This document shows positions 1-6,044 of a stretch of DNA of 6,892 nucleotides, in pieces (positions within the stretch are counted from its first letter, which is position 1; each line of letters starts with the position of its first letter). Made by a program: the position numbers and the translations under genes. The stretch is taken from NCBI GenBank assembly GCA_017459315.1, contig JAFUDD010000365.1:1-6892 (forward strand). Reading direction: 5' to 3'. The notes below the pieces were generated by a model. That model was not told where the DNA came from and made no database searches. It saw nothing but the letters and a program-made list of their open reading frames with translations. Source of the DNA: Clostridia bacterium. Lineage in GTDB: Bacteria; Bacillota_A; Clostridia; Christensenellales; CAG-138.

Positions 1-195
1 AAGAAGGCTTTCCCGCGAATCAATCGTCACAGCGGCCTTTTCAATCGGCGGAACGGCACATTCGCACATGTGTACAAACTCTTCAAGCATCGGAGACGGC
101 AAGTTATCCACGCAGTAGAAGCCAAGCTCCTCCACGCTTTTCAGCGCAAGCGACTTTCCGGCGCCGCTCATCCCCGTCACAATCAGCAGGTACAT
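1..195 (-). CDS. rapZ: RNase adapter / nucleotide-binding protein RapZ (YvcJ family), N-terminal 65 residues
   Basis: This is the 5' part of a gene that runs off the left edge. The visible protein begins [15 protein letters not shown], with a P-loop (Walker A) GMSGAGKS at residues 8-15, followed by the family signature FYCVDNLP near residue 30. RapZ/YvcJ proteins bind and hydrolyse nucleotides; in E. coli RapZ steers RNase E to a small RNA controlling amino-sugar synthesis, while the role of the Bacillota homologues is less defined. The ATG at 195 is preceded by GGAGGG (203-208) at 7 nt spacing, and this site lies inside the last codons of murB, whose stop is only 3 nt upstream. Translation is therefore probably coupled to murB. 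In many Bacillota the next genes are yvcK and whiA, which would lie outside the window. The family call is secure; the function in this organism is inferred. Confidence 0.93.
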   Translation of the reverse strand, partial: MYLLIVTGMSGAGKSLALKSVEELGFYCVDNLPSPMLEEFVHMCECAVPPIEKAAVTIDSRESLL

Positions 196-198
196 TCT

Positions 199-1098
199 CT
201 ATCCCTCCAATCGTTTGATCTCACATTCCAATGCCGTTCCTGTCTGTGCCAGAACGACCGCCTGAATCTTTTCGATCAGCGCCGTCACGTCGTGCGCCGC
301 AGCGCCGCCGGTGTTGATAATAAATCCCGCATGCAGCTCGCTGACCTGCGCGCCGCCGACCGCTGCGCCCTTCAGCCCGCATTGCTCGATCAATGCGCCG
401 GCAAAGCCATTAACAGGGCGCTTGAACACGCTGCCTGCCGACGGATATGAAAGCGGCTGTTTCTCTCGACGCTTTTGCGTGCAGGCGCGCATCGTTTCCG
501 CCGCTGTTCCGTCGTCCGGCGTCAGCGCGAACGTCGCTTCGAACACAATGCAGTCCGGAAACGCGAACGGACTTTTTCGATAGCCGAGCGTATCGGGATC
601 GACCGAAAGCCATTCTTCCGTGCCGTCGTGCCATACATGGACGCGTGATAGGATCTGTTTGATTTCGCCGCCGTAAGCGCCTGCATTCATGGCGCACGCT
701 CCGCCGACCGAACCGGGAATGCCGCAAAGCCGTTCCATTCCCATAAGCCCGCGTTCGACCGATTCCTTGGCAAGCTTTGTCAAGGAGGTTCCCGCACATG
801 CCGTCACCTCCGTACCGTTCCATACCGGTTCATGCAGCGGCTTATCCAGTCGAATGATCAAGCCGGAATAGCCGTCGTCGGAGGCAAGGATATTTGTCCC
901 CTTGCCGAGCACATAGAACGGCATACCGATATCTCTGCAAACAGATATCGCTTCGGCAATCTGCGCATAATCGGTTGGCGCAAGCACCCAAGCCGCATTG
1001 CCGCCAATCTTAAAGCTCGTCATTTCGGCAAGCGGGATATTGGACACAGCCCCAAGCGCACGCAGACGATCTATTTCGTTTTGCACACAAGTATACAT
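199..1098 (-). CDS. murB: UDP-N-acetylenolpyruvoylglucosamine reductase MurB
   Basis: MurB is the cytoplasmic FAD enzyme that uses NADPH to reduce UDP-GlcNAc-enolpyruvate to UDP-MurNAc, the second committed step of peptidoglycan synthesis. The 299 residues contain the FAD-domain stretches TSFKIGGNA (27-35) and LGKGTNIL (64-71), the glycine-rich IPGSVGGACAMNAGAYGGEI (127-146), YRKSPF (173-178) and the SAGSVFKRP loop (220-228). By family comparison the catalytic residues are Arg174, Ser223 (proton donor) and Glu293 in the C-terminal ECEIK. The length fits the shorter type II MurB found in Bacillota. It sits 3 nt before rapZ and shares a transcript with it. The ATG at 1098 gives a normal N-terminus of about 20 residues before the conserved PLA...TSFKIGG, yet no Shine-Dalgarno precedes it and a strong promoter lies immediately upstream (see that entry). 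Confidence 0.96.
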   Translation of the reverse strand: MYTCVQNEIDRLRALGAVSNIPLAEMTSFKIGGNAAWVLAPTDYAQIAEAISVCRDIGMPFYVLGKGTNILASDDGYSGLIIRLDKPLHEPVWNGTEVTACAGTSLTKLAKESVERGLMGMERLCGIPGSVGGACAMNAGAYGGEIKQILSRVHVWHDGTEEWLSVDPDTLGYRKSPFAFPDCIVFEATFALTPDDGTAAETMRACTQKRREKQPLSYPSAGSVFKRPVNGFAGALIEQCGLKGAAVGGAQVSELHAGFIINTGGAAAHDVTALIEKIQAVVLAQTGTALECEIKRLEG

Positions 1099-1104
1099 AA
1101 TATG

Positions 1105-1133
1105 ATTATAGCAAAGAATGTTTTCGTTTACAA
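1105..1133 (-). promoter_or_regulatory. Sigma-A-type promoter of murB-rapZ, possibly leaderless
   Basis: Reading the minus strand, TTGTAA (1133-1128) and a perfect TATAAT (1110-1105) are separated by exactly 17 nt, the optimal spacing for the housekeeping sigma factor. Only six bases (CATATT) separate the -10 box from the murB ATG at 1098, so transcription would be expected to begin at or within one or two bases of the start codon. The element sits in the 42-nt gap between the upstream gene's stop (1141) and murB, so murB-rapZ has its own promoter even if read-through occurs. Sequence evidence is strong for the boxes; the start point is inferred. Confidence 0.8.
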
Positions 1134-1140
1134 GTCCGAT

Positions 1141-2139
1141 TTACGATTCCGTATCGCATGCCGATGCAAGAAGCACTTCCTGCATTCTGCTTTGGAAGCG
1201 TCGTTCGGCGTCCTCATCTCCGTTCAAAGCCAAAGCGGCGTCCGAAATCAGCACATCCTTTTCCGCCTGCAATCGGAACGGATCCGGCGTCATCACCGTT
1301 TGATATCCGGCATAGATGTCCTTCATGGCGGCATGCGGCACTGTATCCTCGACACACGTCAGAACGGACATGGCGCCGAGCGTTCCGAGCTTTTGCTGTA
1401 CCGATTGACTTCTTACATAGTCATAAAACCCCTGCATAGCTTCGGCACGCGCATCGTCGATTCCCTTTTGGATGCCAAGCCAGCATACCGAAGCCGTGTA
1501 ATTCCCGACCGGCTCTACCGCATAGCTCTCCCCGTACTGCTCATTGCGAAGCGCGTCGCCGGCAGCGCGAAGGTCCGTTACCACCGAGGTTTGCGGGATC
1601 GGCATCTTGTTCTTTACATCCCCGTTCGGTTGGCTCGCCATCATCGCTGCAATATCGTTTTGTACAGGCAGCGGAACGCTTTTTTGTTCTGTCGAAAGTC
1701 TTGCGTAGCCCGAATAGAAATACGGTACGGCGTACGCGGTGTCGGCGAGTCCATCGCGCAGATCACATGTTTTTGTTTCTATTTCCCGCAAACGATCCGT
1801 GGGCAATGTGCCGCTGAAAAACGAATAGCCGTCCGGTACGCGTCCGTATTCGATGCGCTCCCAAAACAACGGCTCTGTCATGCCTTCGACAAGAATGTGC
1901 GTTCCCTTATGCTTTTTACCATACGCATCGGCCTGCGTCTGCAGCCAAGCTGTTACGCTGCCGGCGTAGGTGCGTTCCGATACGATGTGGTACAGGACAA
2001 GTGTTCCGACAAATGACGGCGGCTCCCGTCTGCGCACCTCTGCAAAGAAGTCCCTTCGTGACTGCTCGATCAAATAGCGCGGCGAAAAGGCGAGCGCAAA
2101 GAGCAGCAATATACAAAGAATAATTCTAAAATACTTCAT
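1141..2139 (-). CDS. Orphan extracellular solute-binding-like protein with N-terminal signal or anchor segment
   Basis: The 332-residue product starts with a short basic n-region and a hydrophobic stretch at about residues 6-18 (MKYFRIILCILLLFALAF), so it is exported. Whether it is cleaved (ALA at 15-17 could be a signal peptidase I site) or stays anchored is open; there is no lipobox. The rest resembles divergent family-1 type ABC solute-binding proteins: a first strand GTLVLYHI (45-52), an amphipathic AWLQTQADAYGKKHKG (64-79), PDGYSFFSG (102-110), a hinge-like AYAVPYFYSGYAR (135-147), and a late helix with YVRSQSVQQKLGTLGAMSV (241-259). The ligand cannot be guessed. No permease or ATPase gene is adjacent. 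It is divergent from spoIIA and 42 nt upstream of murB. The ATG at 2139 has no recognisable Shine-Dalgarno; the nearest purine run, AAGGA, is about 25 nt away, and I found no better in-frame start in the nearby upstream codons. Confidence 0.7.
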   Translation of the reverse strand: MKYFRIILCILLLFALAFSPRYLIEQSRRDFFAEVRRREPPSFVGTLVLYHIVSERTYAGSVTAWLQTQADAYGKKHKGTHILVEGMTEPLFWERIEYGRVPDGYSFFSGTLPTDRLREIETKTCDLRDGLADTAYAVPYFYSGYARLSTEQKSVPLPVQNDIAAMMASQPNGDVKNKMPIPQTSVVTDLRAAGDALRNEQYGESYAVEPVGNYTASVCWLGIQKGIDDARAEAMQGFYDYVRSQSVQQKLGTLGAMSVLTCVEDTVPHAAMKDIYAGYQTVMTPDPFRLQAEKDVLISDAALALNGDEDAERRFQSRMQEVLLASACDTES

Positions 2140-2152
2140 ACCGCACGGTATG
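2137..2152. repeat. Perfect palindrome CATACCG-CA-CGGTATG over the start codon of the solute-binding-like gene
   Basis: Seven-base arms (2137-2143 and 2146-2152) match perfectly around a 2-nt centre, and the left arm contains the start codon (2137-2139, minus strand). An overlapping inverted repeat, CCGCA (2141-2145) with TGCGG (2151-2155), could fold in the minus-strand RNA into a 5-bp hairpin ending one base before the ATG. It could be a protein-binding operator or an RNA element that controls initiation. Its existence is direct observation; the role is unknown. Confidence 0.5.
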
Positions 2153-2258
2153 CGGCAAAGCTTGTCCTTATTCGAGAAACATCGCGGTTTTTCTGAAAAG
2201 GAGTGCGGAACGGATTTGGGATAAACATATAGAGAACTATTTTGACTTTGGAGGATGT
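2140..2258. promoter_or_regulatory. Divergent intergenic region between the solute-binding-like gene and spoIIA
   Basis: These 119 bases must hold the control signals for both directions. On the plus side are the candidate sigma-H-like boxes and the spoIIAA ribosome site GGAGG (2250-2254). On the minus side there is the palindrome at the start codon and no clear -35/-10 pair or ribosome site. No Spo0A box (TGNCGAA) was recognised by eye. The shared region raises the possibility of joint sporulation control, which is inference. Confidence 0.45.
2209..2239 (+). promoter_or_regulatory. Candidate sigma-H-like promoter of the spoIIA operon
   Basis: In B. subtilis the spoIIA operon is read by sigma-H, whose consensus is close to RNAGGAWWW, 11-12 nt, RNNGAATWW. 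Here AACGGATTT (2209-2217) and AGAGAACTA (2231-2239) each match at eight of nine positions, with a 13-nt spacer that is one base long. The predicted start near 2245 leaves a leader of only about 14 nt, just enough to contain the ribosome site at 2250-2254. No convincing sigma-A promoter was found in this interval. This is a weak motif match supported mainly by operon identity. Confidence 0.35.
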
Positions 2259-2564
2259 ATGGAAATCAACGCTCAAAAGCGAGGTCCGAAGCTGTCCGTT
2301 TCTCTTTCGGGAGAGCTGGATCACCACAGCGCGGACAAAGTACGCATTATGCTCGATACAATGCTGCACGATATCACGGTACGGGAGCTGACACTCGATC
2401 TGTCCGGCGTCACATTTATGGACAGCGCAGGTCTCGGCGTCGTTCTCGGACGGTATAAAACGATTCATTTGCGCGGCGGCCGCGTGATCGTCACCGGCGT
2501 GTCGGCTTCGATCGACCGCATCTTTCGGATGTCCGGCCTGTATACGCTTGTGGAGCATCGATAA
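2259..2564 (+). CDS. spoIIAA: Anti-sigma F factor antagonist SpoIIAA
   Basis: This 101-residue STAS-domain protein is the anti-anti-sigma factor of the sigma-F switch. Its unphosphorylated form binds SpoIIAB and frees sigma-F in the forespore; SpoIIAB phosphorylates it and SpoIIE phosphatase reverses this. Diagnostic stretches are LSGELDHHSADKV (16-28), the phosphorylation site MDSAGLGVVLGRYK (54-67), in which Ser56 corresponds to Ser58 of B. subtilis, and the C-terminal FRMSGLYTLVEHR. The protein is about fifteen residues shorter than the B. subtilis one, mainly at the C-terminus. Translation from ATG 2259 uses GGAGG at 2250-2254, only 4 nt away; an ATG at 2255 is out of frame and abuts that site. 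First gene of the operon; spoIIAB follows after 11 nt. Confidence 0.96.
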   Translation: MEINAQKRGPKLSVSLSGELDHHSADKVRIMLDTMLHDITVRELTLDLSGVTFMDSAGLGVVLGRYKTIHLRGGRVIVTGVSASIDRIFRMSGLYTLVEHR

Positions 2565-2575
2565 GGAGGCAGACT

Positions 2576-3004
2576 ATGCAGAATATGACCGAAGTACATT
2601 TTTCCGCCTTGTCGCAAAACGAGAACTTTGCCCGCGCCGTGATAGCGGCTTTTGCTTCGCAGATGAATCCGACGCTTGAACAGCTTTCCGATATCCGCAC
2701 AGCGGTTTCCGAAGCCGTTACAAACGCCATCATTCACGGGTATGAACAGAACCCCCTCAAGCTCGTGTCCATGATTTGCAGAATTGACGCCGATCTGTTG
2801 ACCGTAACGGTGCGTGATGAAGGCTGCGGGATCGCTGATATCGACCTTGCCCGAAAGCCGTTCTATACCTCCAAGCCCGAGCTCGAACGATCCGGCATGG
2901 GGTTTGCGGTCATGGAAGCCTTCATGGATCATGTCACCGTCGAATCCACACCGGGACAAGGCACGACCGTCAAAATGGAGAAACGGATATGCCATGGCGA
3001 ATGA
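2576..3004 (+). CDS. spoIIAB: Anti-sigma F factor and serine kinase SpoIIAB
   Basis: SpoIIAB is a GHKL-fold serine kinase that holds sigma-F inactive and phosphorylates SpoIIAA. The 142 residues show the N-terminal FSALSQNENFARAV (9-22), the N-box SEAVTNAIIHGYE (45-57, with catalytic Glu46 and Mg-binding Asn50), the G1 box RDEGCGI (80-86), and the ATP-lid/G2 region FYTSKPELERSGMGF (96-110). It is near the usual family length and aligns with the B. subtilis protein throughout. A strong AAGGAGG (2563-2569) overlaps the spoIIAA stop and lies 6 nt before the ATG. The 3' end overlaps the start of sigF by 11 nt, which would tie production of the inhibitor to that of its target. Confidence 0.97.
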   Translation: MQNMTEVHFSALSQNENFARAVIAAFASQMNPTLEQLSDIRTAVSEAVTNAIIHGYEQNPLKLVSMICRIDADLLTVTVRDEGCGIADIDLARKPFYTSKPELERSGMGFAVMEAFMDHVTVESTPGQGTTVKMEKRICHGE

Positions 3005-3692
3005 CGCCTTTTTGGCATTGCTGCAGGGAGCGCAAAGCGGCAATGCCGATGCGGAACAGCAGCTTGTCCGGGATAATCTTCCGCTCGTCTATGCGATAGC
3101 CAAGCGATTCAGGAGCAGCCCTTTGGAGGAAGATGACGTAAAGCAGCTTGGCGCCATCGGACTGCTGAAAGCCATCCGCCGCTTTGATCCCGCCTACGGC
3201 GTATGCTTTTCGACATACGCGGTACCGTTGATTGCCGGTGAAATCAAGCGATTTCTGCGGGACGACGGTGTGATCAAGTATTCGCGAACGGTCAAAGAGC
3301 TCCTTGTCTCCATTCGACAGTTGCAGGCGCAGCAGCCGGATATAACGCTTGATGAGCTTGCCGCCAAGTTAGCGGTGGACGCCGCCGATATCGAAGCGGC
3401 TTTGGCGAGCGGAACGCAACTTCAATCGTTGGATGAACCGGATCGCATTACCGGCGAACCGTTCGGTACTTCCCTGCCTTCCGACAGCCGTGAAAATGAA
3501 ACCGTGAATCGTCTGTGGACAGAGGCTATGCTGCACTCGCTCGACGAGCGCGACAGGCTGCTGATGGAACTGCGTTACCGTGCGGAAATGACACAGAGCG
3601 AAGTCGGCAAACGGCTCGGCATATCGCAAGTGCAGGTCAGCCGGTTGGAAAAGCGGATCCTTCTTCGGCTTCGTGAGCGTGAGCGGCCATAG
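2994..3692 (+). CDS. sigF: Forespore-specific RNA polymerase sigma factor SigF (SpoIIAC)
   Basis: This sigma-70 family protein of 232 residues directs early forespore transcription and is kept inactive by SpoIIAB until septation. Region 2 spans about residues 20-92, with DDVKQLGAIGLLKAIRRFDP and the FSTYAVPLIAGEIKRFLRDDG core. Region 3 covers about 97-150. Region 4 ends in the helix-turn-helix TQSEVGKRLGISQVQVSRLEKRIL (200-223), which matches B. subtilis sigma-F closely; operon position separates it from sigma-G. The ATG at 2994 gives MANDAFLALLQGAQSG; this N-terminus is about 20 residues shorter than in B. subtilis. The frame stays open upstream to 2814, but that extension is spoIIAB read out of frame and does not look like a sigma factor. 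The only ribosome-site-like sequence, GGAG (2977-2980), is 13 nt away, so coupling to spoIIAB is likely. Confidence 0.95.
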   Translation: MANDAFLALLQGAQSGNADAEQQLVRDNLPLVYAIAKRFRSSPLEEDDVKQLGAIGLLKAIRRFDPAYGVCFSTYAVPLIAGEIKRFLRDDGVIKYSRTVKELLVSIRQLQAQQPDITLDELAAKLAVDAADIEAALASGTQLQSLDEPDRITGEPFGTSLPSDSRENETVNRLWTEAMLHSLDERDRLLMELRYRAEMTQSEVGKRLGISQVQVSRLEKRILLRLRERERP

Positions 3693-3694
3693 AA

Positions 3695-3721
3695 AAGCGA
3701 CGGGAGTGTTTCCCGCCGCTT
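3695..3721. terminator. Hairpin terminator between convergent operons, probably bidirectional
   Basis: AAGCG-A-CGGGA (3695-3705) pairs with TCCCG-C-CGCTT (3711-3721) around the loop GTGTT, giving two 5-bp helices separated by one A/C mismatch. On the plus strand it begins 3 nt after the sigF stop and is followed by a loosely T-rich CGTGTTTCG. On the minus strand it starts 16 nt past the stop of the small membrane gene and is followed by TTTTCTAT. Both tails are modest, so efficiency in each direction is uncertain. Confidence 0.65.
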
Positions 3722-3736
3722 CGTGTTTCGTTCGGT

Positions 3737-4006
3737 TTATCTTGCGCCTTGGATCATGGCGGCATAGTCCTGGAAGGAAATGCCCGCAATGGCACTGAAC
3801 GCTGCAAACAATACGAACAGGATCAGACCGACAAGTGCGGCACACCAATAGGAACGCGCATAGGCGCGCCGATTCATATTGCCTTTGGAAAAAGTAAAGA
3901 CGATCAGGAAGACGAGTCCGACAACAGGAACCGAGAACAGCAGATTCAGGCCGAAATAAGTCCAAGGGGACAGCGGCCGGTATTGTTCAGTATAGTTACG
4001 CTCCAT
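3737..4006 (-). CDS. Small two-helix membrane protein, uncharacterised, coupled to plsY
   Basis: The product is 89 residues long from the ATG at 4006. Two hydrophobic helices (about 17-39 and 52-76) flank a basic loop with KGNMNRRAYARSYW, and the N-terminus reads PLSPWTYFGLNLLFSVPVVG. I recall similar short proteins with PLSPW...YFG and NRR.YARSY in Clostridia, but I know no assigned function. An upstream in-frame ATG at 4033 would add nine residues; the start at 4006 is preferred because AAGGAGG (4016-4022) lies 9 nt before it. The start overlaps the end of plsY by 11 nt, so the two are probably translated together as the last genes of the operon. By the positive-inside rule both ends would face outward and the basic loop inward. 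Confidence 0.8.
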   Translation of the reverse strand: MERNYTEQYRPLSPWTYFGLNLLFSVPVVGLVFLIVFTFSKGNMNRRAYARSYWCAALVGLILFVLFAAFSAIAGISFQDYAAMIQGAR

Positions 4007-4715
4007 GGTTTGTATCCTCCTTTGCATTGTCATCCGTATTTTTCAGCGGCTTGCCGTGGATCAGGTGCAGCTTCGGCTCCTCCCCGCGCAGCAGTCGCTT
4101 GATGTTCGGAATGTGGCGAATGATCAGCAGCGAAGCCGCCGGCACCGCAAACCAGAAATAATAGGGCTCCGTCCATCCGAGCAAAACGCAGATTCCCGTA
4201 AAAAGGACGAACAGGATCGCCGTTCCCATGGAAACAAGCGAAACGCGTCGTGTCCAAAGGAAGATCAGGACGATTGCCAAAGTTCCCGCCAATGCCGCAG
4301 GCCAGCAGAAGCAGTACATCAAAGCAAAGCAGCTTGCCGCCCCCTTGCCGCCCTTGAAATGATACAGCACCGGGTAGCAATGGCCGATCACCGAAGCGAG
4401 CAGACAGATACAGCCGCCATAGCCCGCCGCAAGCGTTGCATCGTCCACGTTCAGTCCGAGCCAGCGGCCGAGTAAACGGCCGAGCACAAACGCCAAAGCC
4501 GCCTTGCCGGCATCGCCCGCAAGCGTCATAAACCCGAACTTTTTGCCGTATACGCGGATCATATTGGTCGAGCCGGCGTTGCCGCTGCCGTATTTACGCA
4601 CATCGTCATGAAACGCAAGGCGGCTGATGATCAATGCCGTTTGCAGATTGCCGAAGAAATAGCCGATCACGGCGACCGCAACGATAACGAGGACATTCCA
4701 GGATTGAATTACCAT
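3996..4715 (-). CDS. plsY: Acyl-phosphate:glycerol-3-phosphate acyltransferase PlsY
   Basis: PlsY is a polytopic membrane enzyme that moves an acyl chain from acyl-phosphate (made by PlsX) to glycerol-3-phosphate, giving lysophosphatidic acid, the first step of phospholipid synthesis in most Gram-positives. All three family motifs are visible: GSGNAGSTN (43-51), GHCYPVLYHFKGGKGAA (111-127) and HIPNIKRLLRGEE (201-213), set among several hydrophobic helices. At 239 residues it is longer than the usual 200 or so, partly from a hydrophilic C-terminal tail (about 214-239). The ATG at 4715 follows the der stop by 3 nt, and its strong ribosome site AAGGAGGAGG (4724-4733) lies within the last codons of der at 8 nt spacing. 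In many relatives gpsA comes next; here a small membrane gene takes that place. Confidence 0.95.
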   Translation of the reverse strand: MVIQSWNVLVIVAVAVIGYFFGNLQTALIISRLAFHDDVRKYGSGNAGSTNMIRVYGKKFGFMTLAGDAGKAALAFVLGRLLGRWLGLNVDDATLAAGYGGCICLLASVIGHCYPVLYHFKGGKGAASCFALMYCFCWPAALAGTLAIVLIFLWTRRVSLVSMGTAILFVLFTGICVLLGWTEPYYFWFAVPAASLLIIRHIPNIKRLLRGEEPKLHLIHGKPLKNTDDNAKEDTNHGA

Positions 4716-4718
4716 GCT

Positions 4719-6044
4719 TTACGCCTCCTCCTTGGAACGGTTTCTGAAGTACAGACGAATCGGCGTCCCCATAAAGCCGAACGTCTTGCGGAAATAGTTT
4801 TCCAAATAACGTTCGTATGAAAAATGCATCAGCGTCGCATCATTGACGAAGATCACAAACGTCGGCGGCTGTGTGGCAACCTGCGTAGCATAATAAATCT
4901 TCAGACGGCGTCCGTTCTGCGACGGCGGTTCATTCATCGAAACGGCTTCGTTGACAACGTCGTTGAGCGTGCCGGTCGGGATGCGGCGAGTGCTTTGTTC
5001 GTAAACTTCATTAACCATGGACAGAATCTTCTGCACACGCTGCCCGGTCTTGGCCGAGATGAACAAATACGACACATACGGCATGAAGTTGAGATCCACG
5101 TTCATGTCCTTCTTGAACGTCTCGATCGTATGCGTATCCTTTTCGACAAGGTCCCACTTGTTGACAAGGATGATGCTCGGCTTGCCTTCTTCGTGGACAT
5201 AGCCCGCTATCTTCACATCCTGCTCGGAAAGGCCCTCCGTTGCATCGCAGACGAACAGTATGACATCGGCACGCCGCACAGCGGCAAAGGAACGGATCAC
5301 GCTGTACCGTTCGATGGACGCATCTTCGATCGCGCGCTTGCGGCGAATGCCTGCCGTGTCGATCAGCATATACCGCTGCCCGTCCCGTTCGAACGGCGTG
5401 TCGATGGCGTCGCGCGTGGTGCCCGGCACGTCCGAGACGATCACGCGATTTTCTCCCAGCATAGCGTTGACAAGCGACGATTTACCGACGTTCGGACGGC
5501 CGCAAACCGCAATATGGATCGTCTTGTTTTCCTCTTCTGCTTCGGCTTCCGGAAAGTCTGCACAGACGGCGTCCAACAGATCGCCGAGGCCCAAGCCCTG
5601 TCCCGCCGAAACGATAATCGGATCGCCGAGGCCGAGCGAATAGAAATCATAAATGGCTTCGTGGAACTTCGGCGCGTCCAGTTTGTTGACGCCGAGCACG
5701 ACAGGCTTTTGACACTTGCGCAGCATCGCGGCAACTTCTTCGTCCGCAGCGGTCATCCCCTCCCTGCCGTCCACCAAAAAGACGATTACATCGCAGGTTT
5801 CGATGGCAAGCTCTGCCTGAATGCGCATCTGGACAGTGATCTTATCCTCGCTCGCAGGCTCGATGCCGCCGGTGTCGATCAGCGTAAACGAATGGGATAG
5901 CCACTCCGCATCGCCGTAAATACGGTCGCGTGTGACGCCTGGGGTATCCTCGACGATCGCCACCTTTTTGCCGATCAGTCGATTGAACAATGTAGATTTG
6001 CCGACGTTCGGACGGCCGACAATAGCAACAAGCGGTTTACTCAT
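4719..6044 (-). CDS. der: Ribosome-assembly GTPase Der (EngA)
   Basis: Der is an essential GTPase of 50S subunit maturation with two tandem G domains. The 441 residues carry domain 1 (GRPNVGKS 10-17, DTGG 57-60, NKLD 120-123, SAGQG 146-150) and domain 2 (GRPNVGKS 182-189, DTAG 229-232, NKWD 295-298, SAKTG 330-334). An acidic linker (EAEAEEEN, about 166-173) separates them, and a KH-like domain runs from about 350 to the end, including [11 protein letters not shown]. The length is typical and no motif is altered. The ATG at 6044 overlaps the TGA of the upstream gene (ATGA), with GAGGA at 6051-6055 six nt before it. Cotranscription with the upstream DUF512 gene and with plsY is strongly suggested by this packing. 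Confidence 0.98.
   Translation of the reverse strand: MSKPLVAIVGRPNVGKSTLFNRLIGKKVAIVEDTPGVTRDRIYGDAEWLSHSFTLIDTGGIEPASEDKITVQMRIQAELAIETCDVIVFLVDGREGMTAADEEVAAMLRKCQKPVVLGVNKLDAPKFHEAIYDFYSLGLGDPIIVSAGQGLGLGDLLDAVCADFPEAEAEEENKTIHIAVCGRPNVGKSSLVNAMLGENRVIVSDVPGTTRDAIDTPFERDGQRYMLIDTAGIRRKRAIEDASIERYSVIRSFAAVRRADVILFVCDATEGLSEQDVKIAGYVHEEGKPSIILVNKWDLVEKDTHTIETFKKDMNVDLNFMPYVSYLFISAKTGQRVQKILSMVNEVYEQSTRRIPTGTLNDVVNEAVSMNEPPSQNGRRLKIYYATQVATQPPTFVIFVNDATLMHFSYERYLENYFRKTFGFMGTPIRLYFRNRSKEEA

Noticed and set aside
832..2016. A long open frame on the plus strand (394 codons) opposite murB and the solute-binding-like gene.
   Set aside because: It lies antisense to two well-supported coding regions, has basic, Cys/Arg/His-rich composition without any family motif, and runs across both genes and their promoter gap.
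2197..2225. AAAGGAGTG followed by GATAAA as an alternative sigma-H promoter for spoIIA.
   Set aside because: The -35 match is fair but the -10 matches only four of six core positions; the pair at 2209-2239 fits better.
2200..2230. A possible sigma-F promoter on the minus strand (GTTTA) for the solute-binding-like gene.
   Set aside because: The -35-like pentamer is present, but no GGNRANANTW-like -10 appears at the right distance.
2255..2458. Alternative small frame beginning at the ATG at 2255.
   Set aside because: That ATG touches the GGAGG with no spacing, and the frame lies wholly within spoIIAA, which has full family motifs in the frame from 2259.
2814..2993. N-terminal extension of sigF by 60 codons to an upstream ATG.
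   Set aside because: The extension is spoIIAB coding sequence read in another frame and bears no sigma-factor features; the normal region 1.2/2 begins right after the ATG at 2994.
4007..4033. Nine-residue longer start (MTMQRRIQT) for the small membrane protein.
   Set aside because: The AAGGAGG at 4016-4022 is well placed for the ATG at 4006 and would lie inside the coding sequence of the longer form.
4824..5900. A 358-codon open frame on the plus strand.
   Set aside because: It is fully antisense to der, whose motifs are all intact; the translated product is Arg/Asp/His-rich and resembles no domain.
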